Positions 1 through 6,440 of a stretch of 7,290 nucleotides of DNA are shown one piece after another. This DNA is from Saprospirales bacterium. GTDB lineage: Bacteria; Bacteroidota; Bacteroidia; Chitinophagales; Saprospiraceae. The stretch spans positions 1 to 7,290 of the forward strand of contig PWJP01000095.1 in the NCBI GenBank assembly GCA_003559985.1, in the 5' to 3' direction. The position numbers and the translations under genes were made by a program. The stretch's first letter is position 1, and every line of letters starts with the position of its first letter. The notes beneath the pieces are model-generated. The model was not told the DNA's origin. It did not search any database and worked only from the letters and a program-made list of their open reading frames with translations.

Positions 1-486
1 ATAACGGAAAAAATGACAGAGTCGAAGTACCGTGGCTCTCACGAACAAATTGCCAAAGCCATCCAGAGGCATTCTTCCATGCCGGGGCTGGATACAATCG
101 GTTTTTTTGAACAGGTGGTCTTTTGCTTTCTAACAGGAAACAACGACATGCACCTAAAAAACTTCTCCCTCTTCAAAGACCCGGAAAGGGGCTACATCCT
201 CAGTCCGGCTTACGACCTGGTGGCAGCAGCGCTGGTGGTTGAAGGCGACGATGAAGAACTCGCCCTCACCCTCAATGGAAAAAAGAAAAAGTTGCGAAGG
301 CGGGATTTTGAAGAGGCAATGAAAGGCAATGTGCCCAGCCAAAAAACCATAGAAAATATCCTCAATCGATTCAAAAGCGCATTGCCTAAATGGCATGAGT
401 TTGTGAATATAAGCTTTCTCCCGGACAAATTAAAGGAAGATTTTCACCAAATGCTGGACAACAGGGCCAGTCAATTGGAGCTCTGA
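1..486 (+). CDS. hipA: HipA-family serine/threonine kinase toxin, C-terminal part (5' truncated by window)
   Basis: HipA toxins are eukaryotic-like Ser/Thr kinases that phosphorylate aminoacyl-tRNA synthetases such as GltX and cause growth arrest; a HipB-type DNA-binding antitoxin restrains them. The frame is open from base 1, so the ATG at 13 is internal. The residues before and after it (ITEK, then ESKYRGSHEQIAKAI) read as the continuous middle of a HipA core domain. Numbering from that ATG, the catalytic loop GNNDMHLKNFS is at 42-52, with the catalytic Asp at 45 and the Asn at 50. The metal-binding Asp is at 68 in LSPAYDL. The catalytic half is therefore intact. The N-terminal lobe, the P-loop and the autophosphorylated serine lie outside the window. 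Bacteroidota HipA cores are usually about 310 residues, so roughly half is visible here. The antitoxin gene should lie upstream, off the window. Family assignment is firm; target and activity are unknown. Confidence 0.9.
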   Translation: MTEKMTESKYRGSHEQIAKAIQRHSSMPGLDTIGFFEQVVFCFLTGNNDMHLKNFSLFKDPERGYILSPAYDLVAAALVVEGDDEELALTLNGKKKKLRRRDFEEAMKGNVPSQKTIENILNRFKSALPKWHEFVNISFLPDKLKEDFHQMLDNRASQLEL

Positions 487-495
487 CCTTGTAAC

Positions 496-519
496 TTTAC
501 GAGAATCCGCCTCGGTAAA
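496..519 (+). terminator. Weak hairpin just after the hipA stop
   Basis: TTTAC-GAG (496-503) pairs with CTC and GTAAA (511-519), with G514 bulged and a 7-nt loop, 9 nt downstream of the hipA stop. No T-tract follows, so this is at best an imperfect or factor-dependent terminator. The position is suggestive; the structure alone is not. Confidence 0.2.
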
Positions 520-595
520 ACTCTGCATCAATAATCTGACTCTCCAACGCCACTTACCCATTCCCCAACCTTTTATTAATTTTTATACCGAATAT

Positions 596-626
596 TTTGC
601 TGTATTACAAAGAGTTAATAAATTTG
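596..626 (+). promoter_or_regulatory. Bacteroidota-type promoter for the T9SS cargo gene
   Basis: TTTG at 596-599 is separated by 19 nt from TAAATTTG at 619-626. This is an exact match to the Bacteroidota housekeeping consensus (-33 TTTG, -7 TAnnTTTG). Transcription would start near 632-634, giving an AT-rich leader of about 80 nt before the ATG at 713. The leader has no Shine-Dalgarno sequence, which is normal in this phylum. The promoter indicates that the gene is transcribed independently of hipA. Confidence 0.7.
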
Positions 627-712
627 GCTTATTGTGAAAAGTTGCCCATTTTGAGAACGCTTAAAAATCATTGCGCAGAACAGAACCACTTGATTTTATA
701 AAAACCTGAAAC

Positions 713-2272
713 ATGAAGTCAAAATTTACTATCCTGACCTTAATTGCAGCATTCCTCACATTGAGCCTAAACCTTGAGGGCAAGTCTGCGGTGACACCCA
801 ACATGGAAAAAGACACCATTTATACTGCTGATTGCGAGGATATCTCTCTGCTGTTAGATCGCAACTCCACACTGGACCTGCAATCATTTGTCTCCGAATG
901 GGTGACCGATGTGGATATCAGCGATCCTAGTGTCATCTATGATGGAGATGTTGAATTCCTATACGATCCGAATGACATTTGTACAGGTTCGTTAGTAGAA
1001 GTGGCTACCTTAGATTGGACGTCAGGGGATTACTACATTCATGAAATCACCGTTTTCAACGAAGCCGGTATTTCCTCCCTCTGCGGGGAAAACATCGAAT
1101 TAACCACTGAACTGCTTATGGAGGGAGTTTCACTTTCCAGCCTGGCACCGGATTTGGATGGTATATCCCTCAGCTTCGGCGACCTTCATGATAGCCTGCT
1201 TGTGGATTCCGATCCGGAGTTGGGAAGGCGGAACGTTGGACTTGTGGACAATGACAACCGGTCTTTTTGCCATTTTCAGGTCGATGTGGTGGAGGGCCCT
1301 TCATGCATGGACGGCTTTACATTTAAATTACAGGAGGATACGATAAACATGCACGTGGGGATAAATATCTGCACGCCTCTATCGATAGACGATCTCGATA
1401 TCGAAGTGGTCAATGATTGTGAGAGCTTTGAGCTTTTATTTGTAGTGGACGAAGATTCGCTCGGTAATACCATTCATGTACCCTATACCCAAAATAATCC
1501 CAATCGCAGTCACACGTACACAGTTGCCATGAAAACCGCCAGTGGTGAAATTTACACCCGCAAACTCACCGTTATTAAAACCGCAGATCCCTATCCGGAG
1601 CCGAGTTTACACATCTTCTCCCAGGATTTGTATCTCGAGGAGGGTGATATTTTGGTAATCGGTGTGGGAGGCGATCTGGAAAATATACAGTTCTTACAGG
1701 GAAAAATTGGTCTTCCGGGCGCTGAAGTAAGGGATGTCTTTGATGTTCAACCCCAACTCACAGACGCCAACTTTAGCTACAACGACACTAATGAGGATGA
1801 ATTCAGCTTTCTGTTTGTCAGTGTTCCCTATATCTTTACCTCAGTTCAGGGTGAACCCTGGTTTTGGATGGAAATTGAAGCTACAGAAGATGGGGTTTTA
1901 TCCGATTTATTGGAATTGACGAACCAGAGCGGTTTCAATCAACTGGGTTTTTCTAAGAACGAATGTCGATCAGATGTGATATTTGACTTCATTTTCACAC
2001 TTTCCCAGCAACTGCTTTTCTCCAATACTGATGAGGTCACCCCGGATATGGACTTAACCCTCTATCCCAATCCGGTGGCAGACAGGCTCTATTTGGGTGA
2101 TAATTGGCAAAAAATCCAGAGTATTCAGATTTTCGATATGATGGGAAGAGCAATTCTCAGTGCTGAGGTTAGCGAAGCTGGTATCTACCTCGGTCATTTA
2201 AATCCAGGTCTCTATCAAATCATTGCAACCGGAGAAAATTTCCGCACCAGCAGCTCTTTTGTGAAAAAGTAG
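713..2272 (+). CDS. Secreted T9SS cargo protein with C-terminal type A sorting domain; possible cohesin-like domain
   Basis: This 519-residue protein is exported by Sec and then probably carried across the outer membrane by the type IX system. Residues 1 to about 23 form a signal peptide: a basic start (MKSK), then a long hydrophobic run. Residues about 444-519 match the T9SS type A sorting domain: LYPNPVADRLYL from 450, IQSIQIFDMMGRAIL, an I-x-L-x-x-L-x-PGLY segment, and a terminal FVKK. Residues about 298-427 have the rhythm of a cohesin-like beta-sandwich (LEEGDILVIGV..., DLENIQFLQGKI, ...LTDANFSY, FWMEIEATEDG). This kind of domain is common in Saprospiria secreted proteins, but the match here is by eye only. 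Eight cysteines are spread through residues 41 to about 420, suggesting disulfides after export. The protein is strongly acidic. No catalytic motif is visible; an adhesin or surface-structural role is possible but unproven. The promoter is at 596-626. The ATG is the only start that gives a signal peptide. Confidence 0.88.
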   Translation: MKSKFTILTLIAAFLTLSLNLEGKSAVTPNMEKDTIYTADCEDISLLLDRNSTLDLQSFVSEWVTDVDISDPSVIYDGDVEFLYDPNDICTGSLVEVATLDWTSGDYYIHEITVFNEAGISSLCGENIELTTELLMEGVSLSSLAPDLDGISLSFGDLHDSLLVDSDPELGRRNVGLVDNDNRSFCHFQVDVVEGPSCMDGFTFKLQEDTINMHVGINICTPLSIDDLDIEVVNDCESFELLFVVDEDSLGNTIHVPYTQNNPNRSHTYTVAMKTASGEIYTRKLTVIKTADPYPEPSLHIFSQDLYLEEGDILVIGVGGDLENIQFLQGKIGLPGAEVRDVFDVQPQLTDANFSYNDTNEDEFSFLFVSVPYIFTSVQGEPWFWMEIEATEDGVLSDLLELTNQSGFNQLGFSKNECRSDVIFDFIFTLSQQLLFSNTDEVTPDMDLTLYPNPVADRLYLGDNWQKIQSIQIFDMMGRAILSAEVSEAGIYLGHLNPGLYQIIATGENFRTSSSFVKK

Positions 2273-2514
2273 GTTGGTGGTCCTTTCAAGAGAAAGAGAC
2301 AAACAAGACATCGAGGGGGTACTGATTTGGCTGCAATTAATCTTCCACTTTTAATGCTGATGTTAGATTAACAGAACACCCAATACATTATTTTTTTAAC
2401 CGGGAGCTGCGAGTTTATAAATCCTTCCGGGACAAGGTCCTTGTCTATTCTGTAACATATAGCACTGTGCCAAAATCTTTTTTATTCCACAATTGGTGTT
2501 TCATGGATTTGGAA
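2273..2514. other. Intergenic stretch with several inverted repeats, no gene seen
   Basis: No open frame here looks protein-like. Just after the T9SS cargo stop is a small CTTTC-AAGA-GAAAG hairpin (2283-2296) without a T-tract. TTAATCT (2337-2343) and AGATTAA (2365-2371) are inverted 7-mers that could be chance. CCGGGAG (2400-2406) can pair with CTTCCGG (2424-2430, one G-U pair), and the 15-bp palindrome at 2431-2445 follows directly. Termination of the upstream gene somewhere in this stretch is likely, but no classical intrinsic terminator is present. Confidence 0.4.
2431..2445. repeat. 15-bp perfect palindrome GACAAGGTCCTTGTC
   Basis: Seven-base arms GACAAGG and CCTTGTC flank a central T. 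The site lies 70 bp upstream of the -33 element of the next promoter. It could be an operator for a dimeric regulator or a small RNA hairpin (6-bp stem, 3-nt loop) ending the upstream transcript. The sequence does not decide between these. Confidence 0.35.
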
Positions 2515-2545
2515 TTTGTTAACCCAAAATATCTGTGTACCTTTA
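2515..2545 (+). promoter_or_regulatory. Bacteroidota-type promoter for the 2570-4213 gene
   Basis: TTTG at 2515-2518 is followed after 19 nt by TACCTTTA at 2538-2545, which matches TAnnTTTG at all but the last base. Transcription would start near 2552, leaving a leader of about 18 nt before the ATG at 2570. The -33 box covers the in-frame TTG at 2516, which argues against that codon as the translation start. Confidence 0.55.
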
Positions 2546-2569
2546 GGACTCAAACTGAATTTTACTACG

Positions 2570-4213
2570 ATGAAGACCGAAAGCAATCTGCTATGGATTA
2601 TGCTATTCTGCTTACCAGTTATTTCTCTGAACACCCAAAACTTATCAACGCCCGTTGAGATAACAAAAGGAGAAATAATAGAAGATGAAACAAGGCATTC
2701 CAACTTGCTATTTGCCGAATCCGATGGTAAGGGCGGAGTGGTCACCTTGCGGGGTCAGTCATCGGGTGCCTTTGTGCGATCGCGGGATCCATATCTGTTG
2801 GAGCACTACGACAGCGAGCTCAATTTACTGAAACAAACCACAATACCACTTAACCGTGGTAGGATTATCGATATGATCTTAAGGGACGGAAAGATTATAC
2901 TACTCGAGCACAGAAACCACATCGAGCAGAATAATATTGAGTACATAGCCATTACGAAAGACCTGAAGGACTTTACCATGGAAAGGCATAATTTACTTTC
3001 CGCACCCAACCCCTATTCAGGATTAGTCAACTTTATGAGCAATCTCATGATGGACGCCTCAGAGATGGGAGGTTTTAATCTGGATTTTCCGCAGTTTCAG
3101 AGAATGGGTAGTGAGACAAATTATATCGTATTGTATTTGCCCCAACCGGGTAGAAATAACACTGGTAACAGATTGGTCGTGTATGATTTGGATTTTGAAG
3201 AGGTAATGGATGTCAGCTTTCAACATGTCAGGCAGAGCAGAACCTTTATGGTCGAAAATTTGGCTGTGGACCATGAGACCGGAGTGGTTTATTTACTTGG
3301 AGTCGATTATTTCTCCAACAACCTCAGAGCCATCAGGCGGGGGAGAGCAGAATACCTGTACACCATTTACCGCCTGTCAGAAGAGGGGGTGACGCACAAT
3401 GATTTCAGACCGGAAAACAAATTTGTCTCCGAAATGACTTTGCTCCTCCATCCCAATGGCCTGTACTGCATTGGCGGGTATTCTACTCGAAATAACAATG
3501 CCCGGGAGGGAATGGCGTATTTTAAACTTGACCCTGAAAGTTTGGAAATACAGAAGGAAAAGACGAGTAAGTTTACAAAACAGGCTTATGTGGAAAAGTT
3601 TGGTGAGGGGCGTGGGACCAGAAGGCATAACAGAAGTCGTGGGATACAGGACCTGACTTACCGGGATTTCTATATCGACCATCAGGGAAATATATTCTTT
3701 ACTGCTGAAGAACACACCTACAGAAGTAGAACCAGGTTATTTAGATACCGCGGATTTTCATTGTCAGAACCGGTAACCAACCCATTGGTTAATGAAAATG
3801 ATTATGTTTTGAGATATAACGATGTTTTAGCCGGAAAAATAGACCCATCAGGTAATTTAAAATGGATGCGGACCATCAATAAGAAACAAAATACCAGAAG
3901 GTCAGAAAAGGCTTTTCTATCCTATTCTACCATTGTGAAAAATGGCAAGATGTACCTGTTTTTTAACTCCGCGCCAGGGGTCCGTGAAAAAAGGGACGGT
4001 CGCAATTTCTTCCGACCTTCCAATGTCAGAAGATCAAATCTGTACATGGTTGAGGTGAATGGACAGGGTCCTATGGAATATCGCAAATTAATCGGCCACA
4101 GGGAATCCAGACTCAGCTATAAAATTTTTCAAGGTGCTTCATCGGGAGGTACAAAATTATTCGTCGAAGGTCAACGAAGGAACGAAAAGCAAATACTCAA
4201 ACTGGAACTTTAG
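2570..4213 (+). CDS. Exported protein of unknown function, beta-propeller-like
   Basis: I do not recognise a named family. The ATG at 2570 gives a 547-residue protein starting with a signal peptide (MKTESNLLWIMLFCLPVISL, then a polar region). An in-frame TTG at 2516 would add 18 residues that spoil this signal and would lie inside the promoter. The mature part alternates beta-strand-like stretches with turns: short 'DGKIILLEH', 'GVVYLLGVDYF', 'NGLYCIGGYS', 'QGNIFFTAEEH' and 'NGKMYLFFNSA' units spaced along the chain. This suggests repeated propeller blades. Residues about 415-470 (KIDPSGNLKWMRTINKKQ, then KNGKMYLFFN) resemble a motif I associate with uncharacterised Bacteroidota exported proteins. 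Residues about 346-358 are rich in Arg and Gly. There is no T9SS tail, no lipobox Cys and no membrane segment after the signal, so a periplasmic location is the simplest inference. It has its own promoter and no enzymatic motif that I can point to. Confidence 0.8.
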   Translation: MKTESNLLWIMLFCLPVISLNTQNLSTPVEITKGEIIEDETRHSNLLFAESDGKGGVVTLRGQSSGAFVRSRDPYLLEHYDSELNLLKQTTIPLNRGRIIDMILRDGKIILLEHRNHIEQNNIEYIAITKDLKDFTMERHNLLSAPNPYSGLVNFMSNLMMDASEMGGFNLDFPQFQRMGSETNYIVLYLPQPGRNNTGNRLVVYDLDFEEVMDVSFQHVRQSRTFMVENLAVDHETGVVYLLGVDYFSNNLRAIRRGRAEYLYTIYRLSEEGVTHNDFRPENKFVSEMTLLLHPNGLYCIGGYSTRNNNAREGMAYFKLDPESLEIQKEKTSKFTKQAYVEKFGEGRGTRRHNRSRGIQDLTYRDFYIDHQGNIFFTAEEHTYRSRTRLFRYRGFSLSEPVTNPLVNENDYVLRYNDVLAGKIDPSGNLKWMRTINKKQNTRRSEKAFLSYSTIVKNGKMYLFFNSAPGVREKRDGRNFFRPSNVRRSNLYMVEVNGQGPMEYRKLIGHRESRLSYKIFQGASSGGTKLFVEGQRRNEKQILKLEL

Positions 4214-4225
4214 GTTGTACTGTGG

Positions 4226-4262
4226 CCAGGCATGGAGTGTAGCTTCTCTCCTGGGATTTGTT
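4226..4262 (+). terminator. Weak terminator-like hairpin after the exported-protein gene
   Basis: CCAGG (4226-4230) pairs with CCTGG (4250-4254), with an inner GAG/CTC pairing possible, 12 nt after the stop. A T-rich run (GATTTGTTT) follows. The stem is short and the loop large, so this is only a candidate end for the upstream transcript. Confidence 0.25.
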
Positions 4263-4361
4263 TAAAAGTACAAATTAAATTCGCTAAATCCACTCTCCCG
4301 GAAGGCTTTCCCTCTAAATTGTTATCAACATCAGAGGCCCCAGTTTGAAAAAGTTAAATAG

Positions 4362-4406
4362 ATTTTTTGCGAAAAGTATTGAAAAGCGCTACCTTTCGCA
4401 AAAATT
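4362..4406. promoter_or_regulatory. Inverted-repeat operator across the abiE promoter (probable AbiEi autoregulation site)
   Basis: TTTTTGCGAAA (4364-4374) and TTTCGCAAAAA (4394-4404) are perfect 11-bp inverted arms separated by 19 nt. Extending to 4362-4378 and 4390-4406 gives 15 matches out of 17. The arm centres are 30 bp apart, close to three helical turns, so both sites would face the same side of the DNA. The left arm covers the -33 box and the right arm covers the -7 box and the expected start of transcription. Studied AbiEi antitoxins repress their own operon by binding inverted repeats at the promoter, so AbiEi binding here is a direct inference. Confidence 0.65.
4366..4397 (+). promoter_or_regulatory. 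Bacteroidota-type promoter of the abiE operon
   Basis: TTTG at 4366-4369 is followed after 20 nt by TACCTTTC at 4390-4397, seven of eight positions of TAnnTTTG. Transcription would begin near 4404, about 10 nt before the abiEi ATG at 4414. That excludes the in-frame TTG at 4345 as the start of abiEi. The promoter lies wholly inside the inverted repeat at 4362-4406. Confidence 0.6.
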
Positions 4407-4413
4407 TACTCTT

Positions 4414-5235
4414 ATGACTATTAAAACATCATACAATCAGATTGAAAACTGGTCAGAAGAAATCCTGGCAAGGGGAAAGTATGGATTTGGGCTTGAAGAG
4501 TTAAAGGAATCCAATTCTAATATGAGTGATACTGCCATAAAGTTTGCACTAAAGAGGTTATCAGATAAGGGAAAAGTGCGATCTATATTCAAGGGATACT
4601 ATCTGGTCATTCCAGCACAATACAGAACAAAAGGAATCCTTCCTCCAACTTTGTATCTGGATCAATTTATGAAGTATCTTCAGCGCCCCTACTATGTAGC
4701 ACTTTTAAATGCCGCTGCTTTTCATGGATCCGCACACCAACAACCGCAAGAATTCTTCGTGATGACCAATTTCCCTGTATTGCGTCCAACATACAGAAAT
4801 GGTTTAAAGGTCAACTACATAAGCATTGGAAAAATTCCTGAATTGCTTATTGAAAAGAGAAAAACGGAAACTGGCTACCTTAATATTTCTAATCCGGTTC
4901 TAACCGCTTGCGATTTAATACAGTTTGAAAAGCGAGTGGGAGGTTTAAACAGAGCAGCCACGGTAATAAATGGCTTGTTAGATGAAATAAAGCCACCTGA
5001 TTATTCATCAATCCTACTTGAGCATGTGCATGTTACAACTTTGCAGCGTCTGGGATATTTGTTAGAAAAAATGGGTTCTGATTCCGGGTTGGCAGATGCT
5101 CTGTACAAATCAATGAACCAAAATAAATTAAATATTTTCCGCATTCCACTCCAAACTGGGAAAAGCACTAAAGGTTACTCGTCTAAAAACAGGTGGAAAG
5201 TTATTGTCAACTCAAAAGTTGAACTTGCAGAATGA
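4414..5235 (+). CDS. abiEi: AbiEi-family antitoxin and transcriptional autorepressor
   Basis: AbiEi is the antitoxin of the AbiE type IV toxin-antitoxin and phage abortive-infection system. It neutralises AbiEii without a stable protein complex and represses its own operon. This 273-residue protein starts with a winged-helix domain at about 10-66. A helix-turn-helix runs through FGLEELKESNSNMSDTAIKFALKRL, with the likely recognition helix at 38-49. The wing contains KGKVRSIFKGYYLVIP. The C-terminal antitoxin domain carries the family hallmark YYVALLNAAAFHGSAHQQPQ at 93-112, then EFFVM and a region resembling N-P-VLTACDLIQ. The usual AbiEi start (a short helix before the wHTH) fits the ATG at 4414. 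A TTG at 4345 would add 23 residues but lies upstream of the promoter. It overlaps abiEii by 4 bp (ATGA), implying translational coupling. Composition is clearly more AT-rich than the neighbouring genes. Confidence 0.92.
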   Translation: MTIKTSYNQIENWSEEILARGKYGFGLEELKESNSNMSDTAIKFALKRLSDKGKVRSIFKGYYLVIPAQYRTKGILPPTLYLDQFMKYLQRPYYVALLNAAAFHGSAHQQPQEFFVMTNFPVLRPTYRNGLKVNYISIGKIPELLIEKRKTETGYLNISNPVLTACDLIQFEKRVGGLNRAATVINGLLDEIKPPDYSSILLEHVHVTTLQRLGYLLEKMGSDSGLADALYKSMNQNKLNIFRIPLQTGKSTKGYSSKNRWKVIVNSKVELAE

Positions 5236-6023
5236 TACCTCAATCACACATAATGGAATGGAGCCAAAAGGTTCCCTGGCACAATAACGAACAAGTGGAA
5301 CAAGACCTGATAATCTGTCGGGCATTGGTAGAAATATTTTCTGATGATTGGTTGGCTGAACGTCTGGCATTTAGGGGAGGCACGGCCTTACATAAACTCT
5401 ACTTGGACCCTCAACCCCGCTACTCTGAGGATATTGATTTGGTACAAATAAAAGCAGCCCCATTTGGCCCAATTGCAGATAGAATTCGAGAAAAATTGGT
5501 GTTTCTCGGTGAGCCAAAGCGAAAGATCAAATTAAACAATTTCACTTTGTACTACAGGTATCAGTCAGAGTTTCCCCCTGTTTCTAAAATGAGGTTGAAA
5601 ATTGAAACCAATACACGTGAACATTTCTCAGTTCTTGGGTTTAAAAAAACACCCTTAGATGTTGTTTCCTCCTGGTATAAGGGAAAGAGCCTCCTAACCA
5701 CTTACAGCCTGGAAGAATTGTTGGGTACAAAACTGAGGGCTTTATATCAACGAAGCAAAGGTAGAGACCTTTTTGATATAAATGTTGCATTGGAGAAATG
5801 CACAGATTTGGATACCAATGCCCTATTGCATTGTTTTAGGGAATATATGAAATTTTCAGTTGAAAACCCACCAACCAGGAAAGAATACTTACTCAATTTG
5901 CAAGAGAAAATGAACGACAAAGATTTTTTAGGTGATACAACAGCATTACTTAGACCTGATATAACCTATCGGCCAAAACAAGCATATAAAATGATTAAAA
6001 AGTCATTGATTGATCACATTTAA
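5232..6023 (+). CDS. abiEii: AbiEii/AbiGii-family nucleotidyltransferase toxin
   Basis: AbiEii toxins are DNA-polymerase-beta-like nucleotidyltransferases. Characterised relatives (the MenT toxins) add nucleotides to tRNA acceptor ends, and AbiEii causes reversible growth arrest that aborts phage infection. In this 263-residue protein the first catalytic motif is RGGTALHKLY at 48-57 with YSEDIDLV at 64-71. Asp67 and Asp69 form the metal-binding DxD, and the spacing fits the GSx10DxD family pattern. The later family motif is KLRALYQRSKGRDLFDI at 167-183, with Lys167, Arg174, Arg178, Asp179 and Asp182. All key residues are present, so the toxin looks functional. Its ATG sits in the ATGA overlap with the end of abiEi, typical of this operon; an in-frame ATG at 5253 is the only nearby alternative. 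The 3' third is very AT-rich. Target RNA or nucleotide cannot be read from the sequence. Confidence 0.94.
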   Translation: MIPQSHIMEWSQKVPWHNNEQVEQDLIICRALVEIFSDDWLAERLAFRGGTALHKLYLDPQPRYSEDIDLVQIKAAPFGPIADRIREKLVFLGEPKRKIKLNNFTLYYRYQSEFPPVSKMRLKIETNTREHFSVLGFKKTPLDVVSSWYKGKSLLTTYSLEELLGTKLRALYQRSKGRDLFDINVALEKCTDLDTNALLHCFREYMKFSVENPPTRKEYLLNLQEKMNDKDFLGDTTALLRPDITYRPKQAYKMIKKSLIDHI

Positions 6024-6245
6024 GTGTGCAACCAACTACTGATGCAAAGAAATCTCCTGTGAAATTTACTCCCCAAACCACTCCCCATGCAATATTGAGT
6101 GGCATTCTTATCAATTTTAGGGATATGGTTTTTAGGATGACCAATAACTGAACCACAAGGGGATATTCTCCATTTAAAGGACATTGATATAAAACCAGCA
6201 AGAGTAGCTAAACTATCCATTGGATCATACTTGCCGACGGAATGA
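6020..6245 (+). pseudogene. Possible frameshifted gene remnant behind abiEii (unidentified)
   Basis: After the abiEii stop, one plus frame is open from about 6020 to 6148 and reads protein-like (…DAKKSPVKFTPQTTP…INFRDMVFRM). A second plus frame is open from 6141 to the stop at 6243-6245 (PITEPQGDILHLKDIDIKPA, then RVAKLSIGSYLPTE). One frameshift near 6141 would join them into a peptide of about 70 residues. There is no start codon in a plausible place and no family that I recognise. This could equally be chance in AT-rich DNA. Confidence 0.22.
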
Positions 6246-6340
6246 GTAGCTGAGGCAAATCAGCCTGACTAACCATAGTTATTTAAAAGACCTAACCAGT
6301 TTTTCCATAAAACAATTAGGCAGAATCACCTACATAACCT
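6246..6340. other. Non-coding stretch, nothing recognised
   Basis: This AT-rich sequence lies between the possible gene debris and the terminator of the minus-strand operon, where two converging transcription units meet. I see no gene, promoter or repeat of note. With the flanking remnant and terminator it makes up the roughly 417-bp space between abiEii and the fasciclin gene. Confidence 0.4.
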
Positions 6341-6374
6341 AAAAAAGCAGAAGCGCAAAGGGTGCGCTCCTGCT
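6341..6374 (-). terminator. Intrinsic terminator of the fasciclin/nosY-like operon
   Basis: Read on the minus strand, AGCAG-G-AGCGCA (6374-6363) pairs with TGCGCT-T-CTGCT (6357-6346) around a 5-nt loop, with a single mismatch. It is followed by six Ts (6346-6341, the first shared with the stem). It is 66 nt beyond the fasciclin stop. The plus strand shows no T-tract after the hairpin, so it works mainly for the minus-strand transcript. Confidence 0.8.
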
Positions 6375-6440
6375 CATAAAAAACCGGACCTAAACCTAAA
6401 ACATTACTCCATTCCGCCTGTCAATTTTCAAAGGGGACCA

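Noticed and set aside
2516..2569. N-terminal extension of the exported protein from a TTG start
   Set aside because: The TTG lies in the -33 promoter box, the extension spoils a normal signal peptide, and the ATG at 2570 fits both.
3377..3715. 112-codon minus-strand open frame inside the exported-protein gene
   Set aside because: It is antisense to a long, well-supported coding frame and has no family-like motif.
4345..4413. N-terminal extension of AbiEi from a TTG start
   Set aside because: It lies upstream of and across the promoter and inverted repeat; the family start fits the ATG at 4414.
5995..6220. Two small minus-strand open frames behind abiEii
   Set aside because: They overlap each other and the abiEii tail, and show no recognisable motif or start context.
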